Source: Asterochloris sp. CNOR1
Taxonomy: Eukaryota > Chlorophyta > Trebouxiophyceae > Trebouxiales > Trebouxiaceae
Assembly: GCA_963969365.1 (NCBI GenBank)
Contig: OZ017755.1
Location: 1,364,001-1,428,000 of the forward strand
DNA length: 64,000 nucleotides
Direction of reading: 5' to 3'
Of the stretch, positions 21,501 to 31,800 are shown in pieces (positions within the stretch are counted from its first letter, which is position 1; each line of letters begins with the position of its first letter). The notes below the pieces were generated by a model. That model was not told the DNA's origin. It searched no databases and saw nothing but the letters and a program-made list of their open reading frames with translations. Position numbers and translations under genes: made by a program.

Positions 21501-24218
21501 AGGGTGCTGCACAGCGCAGTGTCAGGAAAGCAGCACATCCTGCACAATGCTCCGGCTGCATTGCTGGACACAGCTGCCGGAAGGAGCAGCTGTCAGCAAG
21601 GATAGAGTCAGCCCCAGCATCTTGCTTGCCTGGGCGATGTAGCTGTGCAGATCATGGCCACCTGCACCACCTCGAGCACGCTGCTGGTGCATCACCCAGC
21701 AGAAGACAGATATCCTCGAACACCAGGCAGCAGACCTACCAGGAGCAACATGCCCCGGGAACGATTTGGCTGTTTTGCAGCGCATCTACTCGCGTCCTCC
21801 TACAAACCCACCTGCACCACAATCATGTCCTCCAGCACGCTGCTGATGCTGCCAGCTGGCAGCAGCTCCTCATCAGGCATGACCTCTGCATCTATGGGGA
21901 CCACTGGCGGCAGAGGCTCCACCCTGCATGCCAGACCGGCAACGCTTCAGGGACACGCGCACAGCATTGCGGTGCAGTCGGCACTGCTTGTCCTCTGCCC
22001 ATCCTTGGACAGGTCGGAGTGGCTGGCATACCTGCGAACATGTCACCCTGCTGCCTGAGACCAGTGCCTGGGCCCACCCGCAGCACCTGCCGAAGGGCTC
22101 GCCCTCTGCTGCAGCAGCACACTGAAGGACAAGCAGAGCTGATCAGCAGGCTACAGCTGGAAGGCAACACCTGCCAGGACTCGCTCTGTTGCCTGGGTCA
22201 GCAGTCAGCACCCTGTTGCTGACTCCCTCTGCTGCAGCAGCAGTCAGTCAGCATTTGTGCTGGCACCTCTAGAATCCACTCCCCAAAAGCAGGCACACAG
22301 CACCTGTCAGAGCTCACTCTGCTGCTGCATCTCGCCCCAGAGTGTCATCACGGTCCATGTCAGCAATGACAGCCCTGATCTCTTCCAGGGAGGCCACATC
22401 GCTGCTGCTGGCGCTATCAGAGGCGTCGTCGACAGGTGCTGCCAGGTCTGAGGGCGGCAGCTGCCCTGGCAGGGGGGTGGCTGGCTCTGATGGCCCCTGC
22501 AGGGCATCCGCAAGAGGTTCTTGGCACAGAGGTCCCAGCACAGGTGGCCTGGGTGAAGCTGTCAGCACACTTGCTTCCAAACGCAGTGCATGACTGGGGG
22601 CCTGCATCAACAAAACATCTAAAGCCTTTGTGAGTGCTGGGGAACACTGCTGCATCGAGGCGCCATCACGCCTGCAAAAGAGTTGAGCCAGATTGGGCAC
22701 CTGCCAAGCCACATCTAGGCGGGTGGAGCTGGTTTGGTTGCAGCCTGCATGGCTGATTCCCCAGATGGCAATGCTGGATGCACAGGGCGGGTGTGGCAGG
22801 GACAGGTGTGCCACCCTGTTATCTGCAGCTTGGTGACTTGGGGAGCGTCGCGACCCACCTGCTTTCGCCCAAGCTTGCCCACGGGCTGCTGGCCTCTCAC
22901 ACCCTTCTGAGCAGCTGGGGGTGTCTCCAGGCGCAGCCTCACACTGCCATCACCTGCTCGGAAGGCAAGGGAGTCAGTGGCAGACAGGCCACAGATCACC
23001 GTTCGGCGATTGCTTGACAGTGACACACACATACACAGGAAAAGGCAGCGGGGGTGCAGATGGTGCAGAATGGCTTCCTCTGCAACCGCAGACAACGGAA
23101 GCAGCAAGCCTGTCACCTTGCAGGTCAAGGTGAACAGCTAGCAAGCTGCTGCCTGACAGGCGCCCTGGTGCGGCCACCGTCATTGAGTCCCTTTCACTGT
23201 CATCTGAGGTGGTTTCCTTATCCTCAGAGTCCTCTTCCAAGTCATCACTGCTGTCCTCCTGCAGCAACGCAGGCAGCATGCCGTATTGCAAGGAGTTGCA
23301 GCAGAGTTGAGCTGTTTGGTCCTTGCTGCTGTTGGTCAATGTGGGCACCAACCTTACAACGAAGCATGGAGATGCAGCACAGCTAGAGACCACATGTCCT
23401 CCAGCGGGTGAGCTGAGACAACCAGCTCAAGGGGTCTCACTTACCTGAAAGGGCAAGGGTTCAAATGCAGCAGCAGCCTGGCACATGAGTCCGGCATGCC
23501 ACAACCAGCCGGGGCAGTTACCAGGCATCCTGCTGCTTGGGGAGTCTGTCAGCTGCAGCAAGTTCTCACTTTGTCCCTCCAGCGTCTCCATGGCAAGGCC
23601 TGACGCTTGGATCTGTTGCCACTCAGAGGCTGACCAGAAGGTGAGGAGGCCACACAGCAAGGGTGGTGCGCACCTCACTGCTGGAGTGAATCGCACGCAC
23701 TGCAATTCCCCTGGCTTGCTCCTCCAGTGCCTCCATAGCAGCCGCAGCTGCCGCGGCCGCCACCTCCAGGTCATCCACAGAGGGGAGCTCACCCACACTC
23801 ATGTCCTCAAAGTCAAAGTCGCCTGCAGAGCACCGCCAGGCAACGCCCATGAAGACAGGCATCTGGGCAGAGTTGTTCACAGCATGGCTGTCACATCCCT
23901 GGCAGGGGCCCGGTAACTGATGAGTAGCAGTAAGGCTTACAAGGTGGGGCTAGCACTGACGCTGTATCTGCCTTGTCACCGCCTGCAGTTCGCCTGGCCC
24001 CACACAGCAGCGCAGCACTGTCGCAGGTCACCTGTGTCCTCAGGTGACATTGCAGCAGGGGCAGCTTGGTGCACTGCACTGGTGCGTTGCGCCTTGGGTG
24101 GACGCCCATCGCCCTGCCGGGGGTACTGCCCGCCGCGACCTCTACGCTGCTGCTGGGGCGCCCTATAGTGGCCGGAGTTGCCTGCCGCCTGGGCAGCTGC
24201 AAACTCCATGTCCGCCAT
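18547..24218 (-). CDS. NAF1: H/ACA ribonucleoprotein assembly factor NAF1
   Basis: Nuclear assembly factor for H/ACA snoRNPs, replaced by GAR1 in the mature particle. Eleven exons, 5' to 3': 24218-24032, 23822-23674, 23258-23117, 22953-22859, 22700-22318, 21923-21812, 21256-21032, 20679-20614, 20182-20032, 19445-19296, 19037-18547. They sum to 2151 nt (716 residues) in frame. The Gar1/Naf1 core spans PLPPVVPIDAEVMPDEELL, SISSVLEDMIVVQ and LSEGTVLCMEDRRVVGAVEE then VFGPILSPLYAFRW. It is followed by the diagnostic YDHGLDQQEEEEEPEFSDDE and a basic KAWRRQRGPSKRKQ. N-terminal acidic clusters (SSDDLEEDSEDKE) and an RGG-type patch (QQQRRGRGGQYPRQGDGR) flank it. The tail has GGRGRK and SRGRGR, then a Pro/Gln/Tyr-rich low-complexity end. 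The start at 24218 is inferred. Confidence 0.88.
21311..21337 (+). repeat. poly-G tract (G10 AA G15)
   Basis: Runs of ten and fifteen G residues in the NAF1 intron upstream of exon 21256-21032. On the transcribed sense strand this is a poly-C tract just upstream of an acceptor, so it may work as a polypyrimidine tract. The G strand could form a quadruplex. Confidence 0.9.
21655..21705 (-). repeat. decayed copy of the 3' edge of NAF1 exon 21923-21812
   Basis: CACCTGCACCACCTCGAGCA then CGCTGCTGGTGC on the + strand matches the true exon edge CACCTGCACCACAATCATGT, CCTCCAGCACGCTGCTGATGC with an internal deletion. It lies downstream of that exon in the direction of transcription and keeps the donor-side bases. 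Confidence 0.55.
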
Positions 24219-24648
24219 TGCCAGCACCTGCTGAGGCTTGAGTGCCACCCAAGCAGATGGAGCCTTGCTGGGTGCTCGGGTGCAATGAGGAGCCCGCTGA
24301 TCCAGGTGATGCCCACAAATGCTGCTAGACTCTGCAGCGCCTAGACCTGTGTTTAGTGGTCTGCTGCTGCGCTGCCAGCAGGCGGATCTGCGCAGGAACT
24401 GGAGAGGGACGTTTGACCTATCTGTCTTGAGACATACATACAACAAGTTTAGCATCCTGAAGAGCAGGTCCTAATTTGATCAGGGCTCAGACACTGTCTT
24501 TCTGCGGCAGTCTTAGTGACCGACCAAACAGAAAGCATCACAGTGTGACCTGGAGAGGTCAACAGCTTGATACTGTTGACAGGCTGCAACTGGGCACAGC
24601 AACATGTGCCTCCCCTGCTGCCTGGCAGGCTGCGCGGCAGCTCCCATC
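24219..24648. promoter_or_regulatory. divergent upstream region of NAF1 and the 82-residue protein gene
   Basis: 430 bases separate the NAF1 start (minus) from the small gene's start (plus), so both promoters should lie here. No TATA box could be assigned with confidence. Confidence 0.35.
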
Positions 24649-25201
24649 ATGGGCTGGTTTGCCAAGTAAGGCTGTCTCATCGCTGTATGCTGTCTGCTGC
24701 GGTTGCTGTCTACATGTTTGTCTCTTGTGCCAGACAGTCATTGGCCATGCCACTGCAGAAAGCAAGTGGGGGCTGCCTTCAGCAAGGACGACCCCACCCC
24801 AGGTATTTTCCAAGATCATGCCGAGGAGCTGACTCCTGAGGAGGAGCTTGCAGGTGAGCTGGCAGGTGGTGGCAGCCTCACAATGCACAGCCAGCTGCCA
24901 CAGGTTGCAGAGGCTCCGGCCGTATTGAGCTTTTCGTACGGCAGACATTTGGATGCTTGAGCTTGGCAATGTCACCAGCTGGGGAGAACTTATTTGCTGA
25001 CAGGTGTCCAAGAGCCTGCGCTATCCTACCAGAGCTGCTGGGCCATGCTTACGCTTTGCTGCAGAGAAACAGGAGCGCCTGGATCGGCAGTTTGCACGCA
25101 TGAAGAAGCAGCAGGCTGCACAGAGCGTAGCAGACAAGTACAGGCTCCAGAAAGCAAAGGAGCTAGAGATGCCTTCCCGCGTCCCTGGTCGCAAAAGATG
25201 A
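24649..25201 (+). CDS. 82-residue hypothetical protein, highly charged
   Basis: Not recognised. Three exons (24649-24665, 24759-24853, 25065-25201) join in phase to give MGWFAKKQVGAAFSKDDPTP..., then an acidic stretch EELTPEEELAEKQERLD, a basic amphipathic helix RQFARMKKQQAAQSVADKYR and a basic end SRVPGRKR. No membrane segment is evident. It is probably one or two long helices with a short N-terminal motif. The MG start could allow N-myristoylation, although Trp at position 3 is unusual. The first coding exon is only 17 bases. Supported by clean splice sites at both introns, but no family name can be given. It could be a small organelle or membrane-associated assembly factor. Confidence 0.55.
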
Positions 25202-25808
25202 CATTGGGCACCCTGCGGACCAGTGACAGCACCAGCATTACAAGCGATAATGCTGGGTCAGGCCTGCTGACCCGCAGCAGCATGGATGACAGACAGCAGC
25301 TTGGCCCCTGTGCTGGGCTGCAGCGAGGCCATGCCCTCCCCCCTGCGTCTTTGGCCACGCAGGCGAAGCAGGCCAACCTGCTGGCCTCCGGCGGCACCAC
25401 TCTCTACTGGCTCTGTCTGGAAGATGATGCTGGGCACCCTGCTGCAACTCAGCAGCAGGGCCATGTTTGCAGCACCCCACATAGCCCAGCCAGGAACACC
25501 TATGTAAATTATTTCTGCTGAAGCACCTGCAGCTGCCCTTTCAGTTCCCCGCTCAGCAGCACTCGCCTGTTGGACCGTCACAGTCACAACACTCTTGCCA
25601 TTCATTTCATGCATATTATTGGTCTCTTGAGTCGTCATCGCGAGGGAGAGGCAGAAGATGGTGCACTCCAGGACTGGACAAACAGGAGGTAAGGGCAGGG
25701 AGACAATGTTCTGCATCACACTGCACGCAAGTTCCACACATCTGTGTTCACTTGTAATGGACATATTGAACAAGCTAGCCCAAAGGCAGGCAACAAGATT
25801 CAGCTAAT
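25202..25808. other. convergent 3' region between the 82-residue gene and the hydrolase gene
   Basis: Two genes end towards each other here. Both 3' UTRs should fall in this stretch. No coding signature seen. Confidence 0.5.
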
Positions 25809-28800
25809 TTAGCGCCTGCCAGCAGCTTGCTTGGCAGCCTGCTCGCGAAGCTGAGCCATCTTCTGCTCGCGGGTCAATGGGGTTGAGGATGGATAGTCAG
25901 AAGAGGCTGGAGCTGCTCCACTGCTGTCTGCTCCTTCCTGGCCACCAGAACCCAGCCGGGCTAGGCTGCTGCCGTCAGGCTCTGCAACGCGTTCCTCTTT
26001 ATTGGCAGATGCAGGCAAACACTGCTCAGGGAAGCCGCACCGCTCTAAGCTTGTGAAGGGCCCATTCACAGCTGGTGGCACATGCTGACGCGCAGAGGGG
26101 TAGGCTGAGCCACCAGGCATGGACCAACCTGCAGTTGAAGACCAGGTTACATATGCAGGCCACAGTGCAGTCCAGCCTATGGTCACCAAGACATGATCTG
26201 GGTGTCAAAGGAGGCTGCTGAATGGGCTTCATTCAACTGCATTCCTTCCTGGCCTGTACAACAACCTGGAATGGAATCTCTGCCACCCTGAGTGTCCCCT
26301 CACCCCACCTTCAAAGCTGCAGTGAGGGGGTCCTGTGCTCTCACATGAATAGTGTTGCATGTCTTGCCCTGGCGCCCTGCTGCGGCATTGAGGCCTAGGG
26401 CAGCCGACTTGGACAGTCAGCAGCACAGCTTCGATAAGTCACACACCTGCAGCACTGCCGGCTCTGGGTGCTGGCGGCGGCTGTGAGGCCTGCGGCGCCC
26501 CAAATACCGGCCACTCTCCCTGGTGCCCACTGCTGCTGCTGTTTGTGCTGCTGCCACCAGCGGACGTCCACGTCGGAGCCTTGTCGCCGCTCTGATAGGT
26601 TGCTGGTGGTTGCGGAATGTGATCTTGGGTTTCGCCGCCCTGGTGCTGCGCGCTGGTGCCAGCCTGGGGGTGAAGCAGTGGCTCCTGAGGGGGCAGGGAC
26701 GAGGGAGGCAGGTCCTGGGGCCGCTGGGGGCGCCCCCGCGGCTGCTGGGGCTCCTGCTGCGGCTGTCCGTGCCCCAAAAAATCGACGAGCTGGCGGGCAG
26801 GCTCCGTGGGGTGTGCTTCACGCAGGGAGGCCTGGATGGCAGCCTCCATGGCGGCCTCATTGAAGTGCCTAGGGGAGCAAAAGAAACAGAGGCTTTTGCG
26901 CAGGGACGAGATGTGGCCAACAAGAAGATGTCAGGTCATGGTGGTGTCGTCACCACTTTATTTGGCTGCAGTGTCAGGATGAAGCCAATGCATGGGCAGG
27001 CGCTTACAGTCTCAGACATCAAGCAAAGACGAGACACAACGCAGCTGTTATGGCAGCCATGCTGACTGGCATCCCACACTCTGCATGCAGCCAGCAATGA
27101 CCAGATGCACTCTCAGGGGCTGCAACAGCCTGCAGTGGCAAAAGTGCAGCCAGCAGTGACCAGAGGCGGCCTGACTGGAGTAGCTGTAGCAGCAGCATAT
27201 GCGGCGCGAGATACTCTGTGAGTGCGCTCAGCCCACATAGTGAGAAGCTCCGATGGCAGCCACATGAGGATGGCTGCAGGGGCACTTGGTCCCAGCTGCC
27301 AGACTCAGGCACAGGCAGCATAACGCTGCTCTGTGCCCAGCCACAGAGCTCCCACTCGCTATAGTATGCTATGGAACACATGCAAGCTGCTGCATCCTTC
27401 AAGCTACTTTGGGTCCCCAGTCTGGCACCATCAATGCAGACCTGCATCGTGCAGGACACTAAGCCTACCGTCATGTGCTGCATATCAGCCTGCACAAAGT
27501 CAGCTGCCTCAGGTCTATCAGCCGAGGCAGGCAGAGCAGCAGCCTTTGCATCGTGCAGCTCACTTACTCTGCCGTCATGTGCTGCATGTCGGCCGGAACG
27601 AAGTCCACCGCCTCCGGCCCCCAAAGCTCTGCAGGAGCTGCCCCCTGCCCACAGGGCACAGCCTTCATGTCCTGGGCAGCTGCATCAGCGGCTGCTACGT
27701 TCTGGGCTGGCTGGCGCTCCTGCTGCTGGGCGTCTCTGAGCGAGGATTCTAGCGCAGCTGCCAGCATGCGCTGGTCACGCTCCAGCTCTTCCTGAGTCAT
27801 GCCGTCCTGGAAAGAAGGGAAATGCCTGTGCGTGAGGAGGGTTGATGCTTGCAGTCCAACCTGGGGCTGCTGAAGTCTGCCTCAGCGTCTCACTGACGAC
27901 TCCATGTTGCCATTGTGAGCATGCACGCATGCTGCAACACCTTTGGCGGGCTGAGTCCTGGAGGCCAGTGCTTCAAGCTGACAACAGGGGCACGCTAAGA
28001 ATAAGGGTGCCCTGCCAAGTTGTTCACCAGGACTTACACTGGTCGCACCGCTTCTCACCTCATGCATGCGACTGCTCGCCCTGACACTGCAGCTGCTCGG
28101 GGCGGCCAACTGCCTGCACACACAGCAGCAAGGACCTGGATGCTCTGAATCAAAGTCCTGCATGAAAGCCAGCTTGTGAAAGCGCACAAACCGGCTGAAA
28201 CCCCAGCCCAGCCAAGAGGCAGCCATGATTTGCTTGACTGGCAGCAGCTGCACAACACCCCAGACCAATAGGCATGCAGCCATGCGTGCTGCACAGCACT
28301 GGGCGCGGATACCTACAAGCACCCGGGGGACATGTAGCAGGTGATGCACAGTATCTGGCGTCTCTTGCCACTTGCATCCTCTGTGGGCAGCATGAGCGTC
28401 ACAGGACCAGGCACTCACCTGCCCTGCTCCCCTCTGGCCCGCTGCGAGGTGTGGCTGCCGCTGTCTGAGGCCTCACCCTGCTGCAGGTTCCTGCGGGTCA
28501 GCAAACGAGACAGCATCAGCAAGATGGCCATTGATGTGTAGTGCAAAGCAGCCACCCTTGTAGGCCAACAATGGTGCACTGACAGCATTCAGAGGGCATT
28601 GGTCCCCGTCAAGGCCATGCATGGTCTGGCCAATCAAGCGCCAAACAAGTTACAATGTCTTGACCACACGCCAAGTGCTGTTGGTACACCAGCTAGCCGG
28701 GTGGGGCCTGGCTGCCATTTTGGCATGCTGACTGGATCCAAAGACACCGCAGCCCTCAACCTGTCCAGCCACATGCAATGCGCTGCACACAGTGCAACTA

Positions 28801-31800
28801 CATGCAGGCAAAGGGCTGGCTGAGTCACGTTGTACCTGGCATGCCCACTGAAACCACATGCGGAATGCAGCTCACAACCTCTCCACTGGTCAGGCAGTGT
28901 GAGGGCAGGTCTGGGAGGCTCATTGACGAACAACGCGGACTGCACCTCCAGCCGCGGCCTGCCCGGCCACACAAGCCTGCTTGATAAATCATGCCTGTGG
29001 GGTCAGTCATGCCCACCTGGCTCGCTCATCATCAAGCTGCTCCACCACAGACTCTGCGGTGCCAGTGAAGGCGTCTGGCCTGTTCCAAGGCGGGCTGGTG
29101 GGACGCCCAGGGGCGGCAGGTGACTGCGTTCGTGCAGCTGCGTGTGGAGCCCTGCAGCAACAGTCAGCACCCTAAGCCTTGATGTCAGACAGGTATGCTG
29201 TGGGTGTCTCAAGGTGTGCAGGGAACCGCATCTGTGTGCAGACCTGCAGCAGCAGGTAGCAACTGGATCTTTGGCATCAGTCATGCCAGCTGTGCATGCA
29301 GGGGGTGGCATCAGACCGCCTGCAGTAGCAGCCCTGCGGCAACAAGCAGTACCTTGGGCCTGAATGTCAGCACTGCACGATGCGAGGGCAGTTATCTGCG
29401 ACCGCATGCCTGCATTGGAGCCCTGCTGCAGCCAGCAATGCTTGATTGCCTCAGTGCCAATGCCTGGCTGCACAGGGATGCCGGGGATTGCCTTTGCCCA
29501 CCTGCAGGTGGAACTTGCAGGTCGGCAACCTGCACCTTGTGCAGCAACAGACAGTGCATGAAGCCTCAAAGTCAGTTCTGCATGCCTAGGGAAGCAGGGG
29601 CCTGCCTCTGTGTATCTGCAGGTGACTCCCTGCAGGGACAACAGGGGCCTGCCTTATGTGCCAGCATGTGCACATGTGGAGTGGGTAACACAATCTTCTG
29701 CAGCAGAGGATATATTTCGTCATGGTCCCTTGCTTGAACAGGCAGGTATATAGGCTTGTCGACAGCTGAGAGACATGCAGGGACCATGGGGCTGGAACAG
29801 CACTGAGAGGCTGCCAGGTGCAGCAGGCCCCACCTGCTGCCAGGCCGGGGTTCTGTGAAGAGAATCTCAAAGCGCCCGGGATGGTGCTCGTCAGGCACCA
29901 GCACACCCTGGCACTGCAGGGCTGAGTGAAACAGCCCCAACACCTGCAGCAGTGCAGTTGGAATTATGTAAGAACCGGTGAGCTGCTCAGGTGCAAGATC
30001 TGGCCGACAGAGGCCCACCGGTGCAGGCTTATGCTGGTGCAGACAGGTCCATATGCTGGCAGAAGATTGTTCTGCCGGCAGCTGAGCTGCTGCTGGGTCT
30101 AAGGATGCTTGCCTGGGGCAGCTGCATGCAGCCATGCAGCAGACATGTGCACGTCTTAGAAGCCTATGCCCAAAAGAGGCCCCCTGGATAATTGAACAGC
30201 TGATAGCCTCGAAGATGCTTGATACATGTCCCCGCGGCCCTGATTGTTGCTGCTTGCTCAGAGGCCGGCCTGATCATAGCAAGTCCTCGATCCTGAGCTG
30301 GGAACTCAAGCTGTGCAGCATGCATGATCTGGCATGCCCTGCAATGCACTCGGCCTGCATGTCAGATAAAGCTGGCAGCTGCCCACTGCGGAACCTGTGT
30401 AATCAGAAAGAGGGGTCCAGGCCAGAGCCTGGGTACTCGCCTTAGTGTAAAAGTCCCGTGACCGCCCGCTGTTGTGGTCGCCAGGAAACATCTCCAAAGT
30501 CTTGTCTGGCTTCTCTGTGCCAGTGGCCTCAAACAGCTTCTGAGAGTGCGCGGGCTTCACGAAGGTGTCGCCTGTGGCATGGCCTGCAGGCCAGCAGCGA
30601 AAGCTGTTTACGTGGCAGCAGCAGGCCCTGCCACTTACTGTATGTAAGCCATCTCGCCCCCAAGCAGTGGGGGCAATGACTAGCCTGCCGCTGCAATTGT
30701 GAGGATGCTGAGCAATTGAATGCTCCCCTTTGCTCCGCAGCACACGATGCAGCCACGGGGCCTCTGACATGCCAGGCAGCCAGAAGGCAAGCCATCGCCT
30801 TCAAATACAAAGGCCTGAAGATAATCCAGATCACTGCAGGGGCAGACCTGGTTGGCAGGTGCCATCGTAACTCACACAGAAGAGGCTGTAGTCTTTGCCC
30901 TACATGAAGCCCTAATTCCAGCCCTGGCTGGCCAAAAACAAGTGTTGGTCTTCAGCAAGTGCACTAGCAACACTCCATCGAAGGTTTGTTCCCCTGAACT
31001 GATGCACAGGGCTGCTGCCCACAGCCAGGGGATGGAGTGTCTTCTGCCAAGCGCCGCTGACCACCCACTGTAGCCAGGGCACTCACCATACAGAATGGGG
31101 ATCTGCAGCTGGGGAACCACAGCCAGGGGCGCCACGTCGTCAATGTTGAACTTGGCCCTCTTGCGCACAGAGCGGCGCATCATGGAGAGGGCCACCTTCA
31201 TCAGGTAGCGTGGGATGGGGATCTTCTGCTCCTCCACCAGCTCCAGCATCAGGTCTGTCAGCCGGGAGAAGGGGCTGTCCACCACCTGCAGGCACTGGCT
31301 AAGCTGGGTGTTCTTGTGAAGGGATGCCAAATGAGGGCTGTCTCCTCACCCTCCAGATGTGCTTGCTGCCGGAGCTGGTGCAAGAGGGGGCTGTGCAACT
31401 GCAGTCGCAGAGGTTGACTGTTTGTCTCTTGCAGGGATGCGGGTTGTGGTCCAGCTGTAGGAACACCCTCCTGGAGCCAGCGCCTGCAGGTGCAGATGCG
31501 CAAAGGCTGCTCCAGCATCAGGACTGTCAGCCAAGAGAATGCCCAGGCGGTGGGGCGAGTCACGCAGCTGCCTTGGCCAGGAGATGGCAGTACGAGCTGA
31601 GGTGATGTCTTGCAGTGACCCAGCCTTTTACACTCGCTGGCCAGCTGCTGCGGAGCAGCTCCTGGGGTTTTCCTGCCCTACTCCCATGCTTGGTATCATA
31701 GCCGCTTATAATTCAGTGACCTCGGTGTCCACACGCCATGTTGAGATCCTCCACAGACCAGCACCAGAAGCTCATCATCTTCCACAGGTTGCCAGGCCAG

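Noticed and set aside
21446-22222. 258-codon plus-strand open frame
   Set aside because: Antisense to NAF1 introns and the core exon 21923-21812. No domain or splice support.
28879-28939. Candidate extra hydrolase exon (MSLPDLPSHCLTSGE on the minus strand)
   Set aside because: Good splice sites, but its phase breaks the link to exon 28578-28477, while direct joining of 29151-29017 to 28578-28477 is in frame.
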